64,000 nucleotides of DNA from Ascaphus truei (GCA_036426205.1 CM071573.1:70842382-70906381), one strand, 5' to 3'; shown: positions 46,935 through 58,539, counted from the stretch's first letter. The notes: a model not told the origin generated them from the letters alone. Numbers and translations: made by a program.

Positions 46935-49900
46935 CTGGAGTCAGCAGACAGAAAGGAAACAGAGAGCATACAGGACATTTATTTATATGGAAAATATTTT
47001 ACAAGGAAAAATACATTGAGAAAGAAATCTAATTTTGATTTATCGGTAAATTCTCAGAGTAATCATTGCTCTGTTCTAGGATATACTGTATTTCATTTCA
47101 TACGTGTTTAATGGTACAACAGGCAATGAAGATAGATACAGTACATTACTTTTACTTGTGACACCACATGTAGGATGACTAAGTTGTGATCCACGTTTTA
47201 ATGGACAAACTAAATCGCTCAGAAGTATAACAGAGCGCACATCCAAAACCTAACAGGTCTCTACTGAGTGTGTTCAATACAGAAGAGATATGTGAGGAGT
47301 CAGAACCTCTATATACTGCATTACATCTATGAAGACCTTTCCTGCTGGTCCGTTCAAATATATATTAAAATGTTACAAACCTACATGTCTCCAAAACCAA
47401 TGTGACTACTAGAACTTTAACTCCCAAGCTATTCAAGGTAAATGTGTGCTTCCTACTGTATCAATACTTGTTATTCTGATATGTGTATATAGCAAAGGGG
47501 TTATTGATGCATTGGGGGGGGGGGGGAAAGGGGGTGGAGCAATGGAATTGTCATTCTTTTTTAGCAAATAAAAACACGTGTGAGCACATTCACGTCTCAG
47601 ACAGGACTGCAAACCTGCCTTTCCCCATTAGCTCTTAGCATACAATGCTTCCACTGCAGCCAGGGATTCTGGGTAATGACATGCAAATGAGCACTCACTG
47701 TGTGTCAATTTTTGCTATATTATTTTTTACCATTTTATCAAGTTTGAGTCATTCAGAGGTGCAGCTTAGTTCACATATATGAAGCTTTTGTAAAACAATA
47801 TTTAAACCCCCTTTGCACAACATATTGGAATAAAGAAATAAAAGGCTCAACCAAGTAATACTCTGTTGTTGTTTCTGATATTTTATGTAGAGTTTTCTTG
47901 GCCATCTTGAGTTACTGTTAAAAAAGTTGTACTAATGATTTCTAAAGTACAAGTCTTCAGAAAAATTAATAGGCCACTGTACCTCATAAACACTGATGTT
48001 GTAGCCAAATGGGCTACTAATGACAGGAGGATTGTCATTAACATCAAGGACATTCACTGTTAATGTGTGCTCTGTTCTTCGAGGCGGGGAGCCACTGTCA
48101 GAGGCCTGGACCTAAAGGTAAGCAACAATTGTTACATAGTTACATCGTAGATAAGGTTGAAAAAAGACATGCGTCCATCAAGTTCAACCTGTGCTAAACT
48201 TAGACGACAGATACTTTATCCTATAGCCGTGCTTACAGTGTATTGATCCAGAGGAAGGCAAACACAAAACCCCAGCGAGATATCATCTAATGACATCTCA
48301 TAAGGGGAAAAAGAAATTCCTTCCTGCCTCCAAATATTGGCAATCAGATATATGTGTTATAAATGAGCAGGTGAAAATGTCCCACTATCTAACTGGAATT
48401 CACTGGATAGAATCTTGCAGTTAAAAGGGCAGAAGCATACTCAGGGACAGGGCCGGGTTGATGGCTGCTGTCGGTGCCGCTGCACCAAGCCCCGCGCTTA
48501 GAGGCCCCGCGCTCTTCCCCACAACAATGAAACGGATTGACGGGTAGAGCGCTGGGTCTCTGTCACTGTCTCTTACCTGTCCGGTGGCATCTCCTTCTGC
48601 AGCGTCTCGTTATCTTGGCACCGCGACGTCAAACGGTGTCGCATTGCCAGCACGTGACTCCGCATGGCGCCGAGTTGCCATGACAATGTGATGCTGCATG
48701 GTGCCGTGATGCCGTGTCCTTTGAGGAGATGCTGTGCCGGACCTGGTAAGATGCCCCGCAAAAGAACATGCTCGCCCTGCTCAGAGTGTACACTTCTGTA
48801 CCTTCTTTCACAGTTTTGATTTACAGATGTAGCCGGTTGAACTGTTTCCTTTTTTTGAGGTATGCCCGGGATACTGTCATATTGTGCGGCAACCTCACCA
48901 TTGAATTCTGTAGAAACGCTGTGATATTCTAAGACACGGGTGGGCTAACTTCAGTCTTCAAGGGCCACCACCTGGTCAGGTTTGATCAGGTCTGATTGAG
49001 CCACCTGTGCTGAAGCAGCGATATCCTGAAAACTTTGGGGACTGGAGTTGGCCACTCCTGGGCCGGGAGAATGCTAAATGGCCGCAGGGTCAGGGCTGAC
49101 TATGGTGGGCCAATATAAAGCTTCAACTTCATCAGGAGATGACGCCATGGCTTTCTGTTGGGTGTCTCTGGGGCTACGCTTGTAGTCTGTTGCAGTATTT
49201 TAAGTTTCTTTGTATCAAAACTGACACAATAAAGACATTTTAAAAGTCTCAGGAGCCAGGGTGTACTCACCAGTGAGCAGCTGAGAGGGCCTGCTCTGAT
49301 TTAGGTAAAAAAATGTTTGTTCTTAAAAACGGGGAGGTGGAACTGCTGCATTAAAGAGGAAATACAGGCATGCACTTTTTTTTTTACATAGGACTGAAGC
49401 AGGGGGCATCTGGAGCTAAACCCCATTCATTTCAGCTCCGGACACTCCCTGCTTCCGGAGATACATACCTCCGTAGGGCGCGCCAGTAGTCACTGCTCGG
49501 CTAGCAGGATTCACATAATAGCGACCTTTCAAAGCTTCGGTGCTCTGCGAGCCAATAGGAAGCTGTGACGTCATCGGCTTCCTATTGTCCCGCGTAACGC
49601 GGGAGCTTTAAACTTTGCCGAGATACCGGCACCCCCTTTGGAGGTTTGTATCTCGGGAAGCAGGGGGACTGAGCCTGAGGAAGCCGTCCAATCGGCGAAA
49701 CGCGTTGCTCAAATCCTGTTCCTGTTTTGTCCCACGGAGGCTTCCATAGACAGTCCTTTCAGCAGCATCTGCAGCCGGGCAGATTAGTTCCAGCTCTCTG
49801 CACCTCGGACGCGGGGCCGGAGCGGTTTACTGCTAGATTGGGCCATACGGAGAAGCCAGGGGATACTGTTTTATGTTATGTGAGTGTGATAGTATTGTCT

Positions 49901-51251
49901 TTTTATCAGAATAAATACCCTTTTTATACCTATCACTGAAACTGTGCCTCACTTATCCCTCTATACCGCTGAATGGGGGAGTGAACCTGCTTGATTACAA
50001 GCAATAGAGGAGGGCAGACCGGCCATAGCCCTGTTTGGGCTTAATCTGATGTGACTGGCCCGCGACTACCAGGGACGGGCTAATCCAACTCTAAAGACAT
50101 CTGCCCTGCACCTCTACTCATACTGGGCCGTGTGAGTATTTATGTATATTTATATATAAAATCTCACTGTGACCCCCCTGTATCCACCTACGGAAGGGCC
50201 AGCCTATATCACAAAGACACCCTCTTTGGAATGTGCTTACACATGGCCGTGTAAGTATTGATATTATATTTTACTATTTCCTGTCCCACCCCCACTGCAC
50301 TGGGTTTACTATATATATATATCTAACCGTCGGAAATTGTTTAAACGTATATCTACTAATCCCTCACTCCCCCTACTCTGTTTGTCTCTACGTTTCCAAA
50401 AGGGTTTCGGATTATCCCTTACTAGGGGTTGAAGCAGAAGGGATCACAAGACTATCTCTACAATAATAGAGAGATACCACATTTATTGGTTTTACTATTC
50501 ATCCTTGATCTGATACTAAAGGTAAGCGCCTGGTTTTTCCTAACTGTGGACTCTAGAGCTGAAATGTATGGAGTTCAGCTCCGGAGACCCCTTACTCCAA
50601 ACCTATGTTAAAAAATAAATAAATGGCTCCTTTAAGCAATTGCCTTGACATCATGAACCTGAGTTTGTTGGGTTCTCCTTGTCTGAATTACCTTCAGTGA
50701 ATATTGATCTTGTAATTCCCTGTCCAACGTTTTTATCAAAAACATTTCTCCGTAGGTGTTGTTTGTGGTGCGGATCTCAAAGAGCCCACCTACGTTTCCT
50801 GCGGTTAGTGAGAACGTCACCTGTAACAGATTCATTCAAATAGCAGCGTGACATGGGAAGAAGAAGAGCGGTGGCACGAAGAGAGATGGGAAGAAGACGA
50901 CAATCAATAAGGTGCAGCAGCGTATGTTACCGTCAAAGGATGTACAGGTACTGTAGCGAGTGGGAGAAGACAAAGATTACATTTCTCCACTTCTTATAAT
51001 GTTTATGTGGAGGGATTCACGGAGATCTAACAGCGTTTACTGCCATTGACTTTGTCGATCCCCCCCCCCCCCTATATTCCTATATATATATTCCTATATA
51101 TAGGGGAGGATTCACGAAGCTCTGGTAGTGTGTATGGTAGCTCAGTCATCGTTTACTTCCATATAAATCAATGGCAGTAAACGCTATTAGATCTCCGTGA
51201 ATCCCTCCGCATTAACTCTATAAGCAGTGGAGAAATGAATGTATATATATA

Positions 51252-51310
<59 letters not shown>

Positions 51311-52133
51311 CACCTATTTAGCTTTAATTTACACAATTTTATTTAGTTTCACAATCCAGACTTTGTTAATAAAACCAGAATTTAGAATCTCTCTGAATAA
51401 GACATTACTGGAGGCCAACTGGCCAGTATAATCCTGGTCAGCTGGTCTAGATACACTGGCGAACTAAAGACGTAACGCCTCCAACACTGAAGGGGTTAAA
51501 ATACTATGTCCACTTAGTGGCTTATACTAGTGGGGCTCAACTCCAGTCCTCAAGAACCCCCCCAGCAAGGTCAGATTTTAAGGATAGCCCAGCTTCAGCA
51601 CAGGTGGCTCAATCAGTGGCTCTGTCTTCAACAGGGCAACTGATTGAGCCACCTGAGCACTAGCTGGGCTATCCTTAAAACCTGACCTTGCTGGGAGGTC
51701 TTGAGGGCTGGAGTTGAGCAACCCTGGCTTCTATTATTTGCAATGTACTCAATAAAGACCTGTTGTCATATTTTAGATATGTACCAAGTAAAGAATAATA
51801 TTAAAGAGTTTACAAGACTTAATTCCAAATCTTTGACATACAATTTCAAAATATTCCAATCATGCAAAAGAATGATTACATTAAAATCAAGTTGACATTC
51901 ATAAATCCATTAGTTGAAGTAATGGCAATTGTTGAAAAGAATGTAGCATTTTGCTTGCTTCGGCCAAACTCCAGAATTCTCACCAGGCCATTGTTTCCCG
52001 CATCAGGATCTCTGGCCAGGACTAAAGCTACTCTTTTCCCCGTGGGACAGTCCTCTGCCACGTTAACAACTGTTTCAGATGTCGCATCAAACTTGGGGCT
52101 GTTATCATTCTCATCCAGGATAGTAATAGATAC
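46707..52133 (-). CDS. CDH23: CDH23 (cadherin-23), four consecutive internal exons
   Basis: Four exons on the minus strand, in transcript order 52133-51984, 50820-50692, 48111-47983 and 46934-46707. All are phase 0 with consensus splice sites. Together they encode 212 residues of extracellular cadherin (EC) repeats with calcium-binding motifs DENDNSP, RDPDAGNNG, LDRE, DVNDNPP, ATDRD and PPDRER. Segments such as SPPRRTEHTLTVN, NPPVISSPFGYN and RQSFY are characteristic of CDH23. CDH23 is the long atypical cadherin that forms the upper part of hair-cell tip links together with PCDH15. The 3' neighbouring intron extends left beyond the window and contains VSIR. No disabling change was seen. Confidence 0.93.
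46976..47575. other. CDH23 intron with a short LINE tail
   Basis: 46976-47012 is an antisense CR1/L2-type tail. A poly-G run lies at 47514-47526. Otherwise no feature. Confidence 0.4.
47578..47712 (+). repeat. interspersed repeat, uninterrupted copy
   Basis: Reference copy for 26335-26765 and 33505-33705 (gtgagcacattcacgtctca; gcttccactgcagccaggga; gacatgcaaatgagcact). Class unknown. Confidence 0.6.
47983..48111 (-). CDS. CDH23: CDH23 exon (EC linker DVNDNPP)
   Basis: 129 bp, 43 codons, acceptor ttacctttag and donor gtacagtg. It encodes VQASDSGSPPRRTEHTLTVN followed by VLDVNDNPP and SPFGYNISVYE. The flanking intron holds an interspersed repeat (48125-48370) only a few bases from the acceptor. 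Confidence 0.94.
48125..48370 (+). repeat. interspersed repeat (probable retroelement 3' part)
   Basis: gttacatagttacatcgtag, catcaagttcaacctgtgct, gatccagaggaaggcaaaca: words I recognise as a repeat common in frog and other vertebrate genomes. The exact family is uncertain. Confidence 0.5.
48935..49060. mobile_element. small hAT-type MITE
   Basis: Same family as 29279, internally shortened. Starts cacgggtgggctaacttcag and ends gagttggccactcctg. Confidence 0.6.
49671..49710 (+). ncRNA. hammerhead-ribozyme-like motif
   Basis: Stem I GAGC/GCTC (49671-49674, 49707-49710); core CTGAGGA (49675-49681); stem II GCCG/CGGC (49683-49686, 49693-49696); GAAA (49697-49700); minimal stem III A-CGCG-T; cleavage-position T at 49706. 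One extra A (49682) before stem II departs from the canonical core. Activity is unproven. Confidence 0.5.
49671..50547 (+). mobile_element. solitary Penelope-type terminal repeat (pLTR-like)
   Basis: 877 bp bounded by a 5-bp GGACT duplication (49666-49670, 50548-50552). It begins exactly with the hammerhead-like motif and ends with aagcgcctggtttttcc, the same layout as the terminal repeat of the Penelope cluster (motif first, then aagcgcccggttttt about 0.8 kb later). No coding capacity. Confidence 0.5.
50692..50820 (-). CDS. CDH23: CDH23 exon (mid EC repeat, LDRE motif)
   Basis: 129 bp, 43 codons, acceptor ctgttacag and donor gtaattca. It encodes VTFSLTAGNVGGLFEI and ends with TLDRELQDQYSLK, carrying the LDRE calcium motif. 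It joins the next exon in frame. Confidence 0.92.
50981..51238. mobile_element. fold-back MITE
   Basis: The arms catttctccacttcttat and gattcacggagatctaacag are mirrored by the right half (ttagatctccgtgaatccct; gtggagaaatg). The interior has C and TA runs. Confidence 0.65.
51240..51309 (+). repeat. (TA)n microsatellite
   Basis: About 30 TA units with one interruption near the left. Confidence 0.95.
51538..51726. mobile_element. small hAT-type fold-back MITE
   Basis: 189 bp, nearly fully palindromic (aactccagtcctcaaga against cttgagggctggagtt). Flanks gcttatac and gcttctat agree at 6 of 8 positions. Confidence 0.75.
51984..52133 (-). CDS. CDH23: CDH23 exon (EC linker DENDNSP and start of next repeat)
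   Basis: 150 bp, 50 codons, acceptor attctgcag and donor gtgagaat. It encodes VSITILDENDNSPKF, then the start of the next EC repeat with ARDPDAGNNGL. The calcium-ligand acids of the linker and of the DxD-type motif are intact. Confidence 0.92.
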
Positions 52134-52429
52134 CTGCAGAATCAAATGGATCTGTTGACTTTTGCACAAGTTAAATTCTGCAATCCACTGGTCAGCTAGT
52201 ACATTTTAAAGTTAGTCTGATATCTACCTTTCGAGGTTAAGCCCTGCCTGCTTTTCAATTTAGAAGTCTGAGTTAATTATATTAATTATTCATGCAAGGA
52301 AACATATATTAACATGCTGCTTAATTTAAACGTTATGTACTGTACTACTTATGTTCCTTGGAAAGGATCTCAAAATCAAAATAAACCACTCCTACTTGAT
52401 ATAATTTGCATATAATTAAGCCTGGTGTA

Positions 52430-52665
52430 TCAGTTTACATGGAGCATGGTGTATCAGTAAATATGGATCCTGGTGCATCATTAACTAAGGAGCCTGGTGT
52501 ATCAGTTTAGATGGAGTCTGGTGTATCAGTTTATATGGAGTCTGGTGTATCAGTTTAGATGGAGTCTGGTGTATCAGTTTAGATGGAGTCTGGTGTATCA
52601 GTTTATAAGGAGCCTGGTGTATCAGTTTATAAGGATCCTGGTGTATCAGTTTATAAGGAGCTCCA
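52430..52665 (+). repeat. 24-bp tandem repeat, about 10 units
   Basis: Units tggtgtatcagtttagatgg followed by agtc. The Tyr/Trp-rich frame through it (52497-52730) is an artefact of the repeat. Confidence 0.92.
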
Positions 52666-54083
52666 TAACCCTTTACAATCTCTCCGAATTTGGGATCTAC
52701 ACTAGTTCTAGTTTATTCATTATGCATTAATTCCACACACAGCAGAATGGACAACAGTTCATCACAAGTTGATAACAATGTCATTAGGCAACAATCCTTG
52801 AAAACAAAAATAGAAAATAATATCCTGCTGGAGTATAGGTACTATACAATAAAGAAAAAGAAGGCACAGAATGAACAACAAACGCACAGAAGAATACTAA
52901 AGTATAGTTACTTATGCTGGGATCTCTGAAGAACATCGTACCCAAGTATTAATACAAAGCTGAAGCACAGGGTATTAGCCAAGTATTAATACAGTGTTGA
53001 CGTTGAAGGTTTGATGTTAGATCAGCCCTAACATTGACAAAGGCAGCGTGACGCTGCCGAAACGTTGGTCTATTATTGGCACATTAAAGCCTTTTTGCTT
53101 AAGTCCGTGTGCCTGTGTCTCCCTCTGCTCACCTATGCATCCATTGGGACCCTTGGACTCCTTTTGAAGCAGAGCACCCTGAGTACCCTCATTTTGCCTC
53201 GTTCTTGAGTGCCGGCATTCCCTTTTGTATTGTTGATGTTAGATCAGGGTAGGACTGACATTTTATTCTTACGAATGTGGCTTTTTGCTAATTGAAGCAC
53301 GTGTTACGTAATGAGTAATGACACTCCAAGGTAGTGAATGTGCCTGCTACTTCCATACGCAGCATAGAGACCCTTTGTTGTAAGACAGACCTGTAACATA
53401 TTGCATGGTAACCTAGTGCTCATCCATTCGGGTGCACAATGGTTAATCATATGCTGCATCCAGGTGCAAGTCATCAAATCAGATCAACATACTGCACTTT
53501 TTTGAAATGTCTGTTGTTGTGTTAATGGCAGGAAATGGTGTTATAATTCGCACATTATCAAGAGAGGGGAGAAGTAATCTATAACTAAGTCTAAGGAAGG
53601 ACAAACCCTTAGAGAGGAAGGTGGATCTGCCCCACTCATTATAACAACATCCTAAAGGAAGCGTGGGATTGTCCGTGGGGATCTAGGGGACTCTGTTATT
53701 GTTTGTCATTAATTGTAGTTCATGGGAGGCTTATTGTCACCTCTTCTATATTTTTTTTTTTTGGGAGCTTGCAGGCTGCTGGCGTTCTCACATTGCCCTT
53801 GTATGGGGTGAATGATTTGATTTGTTGGACCCCGATGACCTGGTAGAATAAAGGGCAACACATTTAAACTTTCAGCACAATGGTTTCCTTTACAGAGGTT
53901 AGGACAGGGCCCTGTGTGAGAAAGCTACGCCTTTTCCTACTGTATGCCTCAGGTATAAAAACCCTATAAACTGCTGTACGAAGCAGATACACAGGGAGAG
54001 CAGCATAGATCTGATACTAAAGCTAGCATTGAATGCACAATACACAATTATTTTACATGCCATGCATGGCATTCTGGTTTCTA
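52666..54083. other. mostly unassigned; Penelope-type fragment near 53035-53240
   Basis: 53035-53075 reads ttgacaaaggcagcgtgacg followed by ctgccgaaacgttggtc, the stem-GAAA-cgtt layout of the hammerhead-like family. gagtgccggcattccctttt follows at about 53206, like a terminal-repeat end. No gene seen. Confidence 0.4.
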
Positions 54084-54960
54084 TATTCAAGAAAAAAATA
54101 TACAAGAAAAAAATAATAAAAACCGGGCGCTTCTCAAAGTGAATAATTAAATAACTATATAATATACGTGACAGTGATGTATAATTAATAATCAGTGCAC
54201 AAAATTGTGTTTAGTGACCTTCACCAGTGTATGAAAAATTATATAAATATTAAAGTGCAATACAATGAATAAAAAAGCAGCTCTACACCCTTAGGATGGA
54301 CTGTTCAGGTCCAGATGGTTCTTGTGTAGATTTTCAAATTGGAGCGGAGCGCTGGGTGACTCAGGATTATGAAAAAGAAAAATAAATACAATAGTGCAGA
54401 TGGTAATGATATAAAAATATAATAAAATGTTCTCTGTAGTAGTGGTACTCACAGATTGCACTATCAAATATAAGCGTATCAGAGACCCTTCTCTCTCTGA
54501 TGGGAGCCCTTTAATGGAAATCCCTCAGAGTGGTATGCTGATACTGGAAGCTTGTATTATGGTGGTTCAGTAATCCTCCCAGGGGTATGTAAAAGTGAAA
54601 GAGAGAACACACAATAGAGTAGTATAGTCTAAAATTGTATTGGCAGCAATCGATAATCATATGTATAATACACTCACATTTTGTAATAAAATTTGGTTCG
54701 TGGGAGAGGACAGCTGTGAATGGAGAACGCCGGTTGTTCCTGGAGCGGAGGAGCCCTTCCGCATACGTCACTGGTACCTTCGTCACGTCCTGTGGTGTCG
54801 TAAGTCAGGGCGGAAGAGGCTGCCTGGTGTGTCCGTCTCCTACTGGTTTGCCAGCAGTTGTCTCCCGGTTTCCTCAGCACAATCACCTCCCACAGCGGAT
54901 CGATTCAACGCGTTTCGCTGTGGCTTCTTCAGGAATCGAATAGGTTAACCCCATAGGTCC
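54084..54960 (-). mobile_element. Penelope terminal repeat (pLTR) at the 3' end of the tandem cluster
   Basis: On the minus strand it follows the 3' UTR of copy A. It carries the hammerhead-like motif (54938-54901), then about 0.8 kb of GC-richer and AT-rich sequence, then gagaagcgcccggttttt and a T-rich end. Its distal half (54560-54090) is the reverse complement of 61932-62400. Confidence 0.65.
54901..54938 (-). ncRNA. hammerhead-ribozyme-like motif in Penelope pLTR
   Basis: Minus-strand order: stem I CGATTC (54938-54933), core CTGAAGA (54932-54926), one extra A, stem II GC-CACA-GC, GAAA (54916-54913), minimal stem III A-CGCG-T, unpaired T, stem I GAATCG. The six stem I pairs are perfect. 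Hammerhead motifs are known from Penelope-like terminal repeats. The extra A and 2-bp stem II make activity uncertain. Confidence 0.5.
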
Positions 54961-57942
54961 TCCCTTATATATATAGTCCATCATAAATTGACATAGAGCT
55001 AATTAGGGGGTCCTATCAGCTGATTGCAATATTACATATCATTGGTAATGACAGTGTGTGTCAGTTATTTTAAACAGTGCAAGCAATATAAAAAGTTCAT
55101 ATTCTCCAATACAATTAATACAATTTCTATTATAACAGATAAAACAATAAGATTTTAATTCATAATATTTAAAACAAAAAATGATGTAAAAAGGAGTATA
55201 TAAAAAGATATATGAAAAATATATTGAAAACGACGCAATGTGTGACGGAGTTCTAAAATGGATGAGGAAGATAAACAAAATTAGAAGCAAATACTTTCTA
55301 TAATATTATTGAAATACAAATATCACATTCTCTTAATGAAATTATATTAAGAACTTTGATATTAAAATTACCATAATAAAAACACCATATTGTAGTTAAA
55401 AACACATATTATATAAGAACAATATTATAAAAGACAATATTTTAAGAACGATGATGTTAATTAAGAACATGTGTGCAAACTATTATATTAAGAAGGCACC
55501 AATGTCTATGTCAACATTCAGACCCTTTGGACTGAGGGTCTGTAACTTATGAATCCAAAAGGTTTCCCTTTTTGCTAAAGTGTTTAATCTATTGCCCCCC
55601 CTCCAATGTACTGGGACATGTTCAATACCTTTAAAAGTTGCAAAATTGGGATTTGATTGATGACACATATAAAAATGTTTGGAGACATTGTGTGTTAAAA
55701 TACCCTTCTTAATATTTAAAATATGCTCTAAAATCCGTACTTTTAGAGGCCTTGAGGTACGTCCTATGTATTGGAGACCACAAGGACACTCTAAAAGGTA
55801 GATGACAAAGTCAGTTTTACAATTGATGTACCCCTCAATTTTAAAAATTTCACTAGTAGTGTGAGATTTAAAATTGAATTTGTCCTTGTGTTTATGCGTG
55901 CATGCTTTGCATGCATAACAACCATAGAAACCTTTTGGTTTATCTAGCCATGTACTGGGTTCTTCATTTTTTTTCTTCAGGAAGGTGGTCGGTGCTAATT
56001 TGCTCTTAAGATTTGGAGCTTTTTTTAAAATGACAACAGGTTTGTCAGGTATATGATCTTTTAAAATCACATCATTTTGAAGGATATGCCAATGTTTACG
56101 TATTATATTTTTGATCTGTGATGCTTCTCTATTGTACTGAGTAAGAAAAGCCATATTAAAATTGACATTTTTGCTTGTATTCTTATCTTTTTTACTTAAT
56201 ATTTCTTTGCGGTCTACAGTGTCTGCTCTAGTGACAGCTTTATCGATAGTGTTTGAGTTATATCTCCTTTCCTTGAATTTATTCAACAGGACCTTAGATT
56301 GATCGTGATATATCTGTTCATCAGTACAGTTTCTTTTGATTCGTCTTAACTGACCATACGGGATATTACGAATCCACTCTGGATTATGGCAGCTGCTTTC
56401 TAATATGAAGTTGTTGCTATCCACTTTTTTAAAAAATGTTTTCGTTTTTATCAAATTATTTTCAACATAAATGGTTAAGTCCAAGAATTCTACCTCTTTT
56501 TTACTCCAATTGGTAGTAAATTTTAGATTCAAATTGTTCTCTCCCATATGTGTGAAAAAAGCTTCAAGTTCTTCTACACTGCCTCTCCATATGAACAGGA
56601 TATCATCTATAAAACGACTCCATGAGACGAGGCTCGCACCAAATTCCTGGTTGGACCATATATAATCGTCCTCCCAGATTCCCATAAATAGATTCGCGTA
56701 ACTTGGTGCGAACCTCGTCCCCATTGCGGTACCTTGTTGTTGCAAATAATATGTGTCATTAAACCAAAAATAGTTTTTTTCCAGAATAAATGCAATAGAT
56801 TCAAGAAGGAAATTAATCTGTTCATCTTCCATTTCGATGTCAGCTCTCAATATTCTGTCAATGGCCCTAAGTCCGTCATTGTGTACAATAGAAGTATATA
56901 GAGAAGTAACATCTGCTGTTACTAAAATGTATTCTTCTCTCCATGGAATGTTTTCTAGAATATTAATTACATCAGTAGTGTCTTTAATATAAGATTTGAG
57001 TAAACTGACATGTTTTTGTAAATGGCAATCGATATAATGTGATAAATTACTTGTTAAAGACTCAATACCTGATATAATAGGTCTACCTGGTGGGTTTACT
57101 GGATCTTTATGAATTTTTGGGAGAAGGTAAAAGAGCGGGAGCTTTGCATTTTCTCTCCAGAGATATTTAAATTCTCCTTCATTTAAAATTCCCTGCTCTT
57201 TTCCTTTTATTAATAAAGTCTTCAAATCATTTGAAAAACGTTTCGTTGGATTATCTTTTAATATTAAATATGTATTTTTGTCTCCTAGAATTCTGTTTGC
57301 TTCTCCCTCATAATAGATGCGGTCCATAATGACAACTCCTCCACCTTTGTCTGCCTGCTTTATAATAATGTTCTCATTTGTAATCAAATCATCTAGGGCT
57401 TCTCGTTCTTTTTTTGTGAGATTATGTTTAAATTTGGTGGGTTGTTCTGTAAGGAGGTTAAAATCATTAAGAACCATCTGATAAAACACTTCTAAAAATG
57501 ACCTTTTTCATGACTAGGATAAAAAGTGGATTTTGGTTTTAATGTGGTATGTTTAAAATTATCACTGTTTCTATTTAGGGGTAAATTTCCATCAGTATTC
57601 TTGATTTCTCTCTTTATTGTGGATTGATTTAAAAAATGTCTTTGCACAGTTAGTTTCCTTAAAAATAAATTTGCATCAATAAAAAGTTTAAAATTATTGG
57701 GACCAACAGTGGGTGCAAACGTAAGACCCTTGGAAATAACGTTTTGTTGGAACTCAGTTAAAATAACTTGACTCAAATTAAAAATGTTCTTTGTACTACT
57801 TGGTGTATTGTAATTTTTATTTTTATTTAATATGTTTCGTCGTCTTCCTCTTCCTCCACTTCTTTTTCCTCTATTTTTCTCTTTTTTATTTCCACAGGGG
57901 ATTTCTCTACCTCTAACGGGGAGAAACGGTTCTGAGTTGCCC
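54961..57942 (-). mobile_element. Penelope-like element, copy A (5'-truncated, frameshifted)
   Basis: The left member of a tandem pair, offset 3057 bp from copy B and nearly identical to it. It is truncated inside the region where the two frames overlap (homology stops at gagttgccc, 57942) and lacks the first frame. An A-run near 57494-57498 is one base shorter than in copy B and breaks the RT frame at that point. Confidence 0.9.
55483..57489 (-). pseudogene. Penelope RT/GIY-YIG protein, copy A
   Basis: 668 codons, equal to residues 153-820 of copy B with a few substitutions (S/N, N/T-W/K, L/F). Reverse transcriptase motifs, 1-based here: LPLFYLLPKIHK about 117-128, motif A VTADVTSLYTS 190-200, motif B QGTAMGTRFAPSYANLF about 252-268, motif C RFIDDILF about 292-299. 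A Cys-rich linker (GCYACKACTHKHKDK) precedes the GIY-YIG nuclease (FVIYLLECP, GLQYIGRTSR, VRILEH). The N-terminal 150 residues lie in another frame after the 1-base deletion, so the copy is probably inactive. Confidence 0.88.
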
Positions 57943-57988
57943 CCAACAGTACTTTAACGCCACCCTGTTATGACTTTGACACTGCAGT
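57943..57988. other. 46-bp filler at the junction of the two tandem Penelope copies
   Basis: Unrelated to either element copy where they align. It joins the truncated 5' end of copy A to the 3' end of copy B, exactly where the hammerhead-like motif would begin. Confidence 0.6.
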
Positions 57989-58539
57989 GGAATCGAATAG
58001 GTTAACCCCATAGGTCCTCCCTTATATATATAGTCCATCATAAATTGACATAGAGCTAATTAGGGGGTCCTATCAGCTGATTGCAATATTACATATCATT
58101 GGTAATGGCGGTGTGTGTCAGTTATTTTAAACAGTGCAAGCAATATAAAAAGTTCATATTCTCCAATACAATTAATACAATTTCTATTACAACAGATAAA
58201 ACAATAAGATTTTAATTCATAATATTTAAAACAAAAGATGATGTAAAAAGGAGTATATAAAAAGATATATGAAAAATATATTGAAAATGACGCAATGAGT
58301 GACGGAGTTCTAAAATGGATGAGGAAGATAAACAAAATTAGAAGCAAATACTTTCTATAATATTATTGAAATACAAATATCACATTCTCTTAATGAAATT
58401 ATATTAAGAACTTTGATATTAAAATTACCATAATAAAAACACCATATTGTAGTTAAAAACACATATTATATAAGAACAATATTATAAAAGACAATATTTT
58501 AAGAACGATGATGTTAATTAAGAACGTGTGTGCAAACTA

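Larger units (their letters stand above)
49388..50625. repeat. gaagcaggggg fold-back repeat interrupted by a Penelope-type solo repeat
   Basis: 49388-49670 and 50548-50625 are the two parts of one copy. The break lies at ggact, which is present on both sides of the inserted 49671-50547. Confidence 0.65.

Noticed and set aside
52430..52665. Regular repeats considered as a CRISPR array
   Set aside because: Units are contiguous with no unique spacers, and this is vertebrate DNA.
52497..52730. 77-codon frame with repeated YQFRWSLV
   Set aside because: It is a 24-bp tandem repeat, so the reading frame repeats by arithmetic; no coding support.
54635..54948. Two overlapping 102-codon frames
   Set aside because: They lie antisense in the Penelope terminal repeat and end across the hammerhead-like motif; no homology seen.
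56471..56825. Small frames opposite and within the Penelope RT, repeated at 59528-59882
   Set aside because: Shadows of the RT frame, duplicated with the element.
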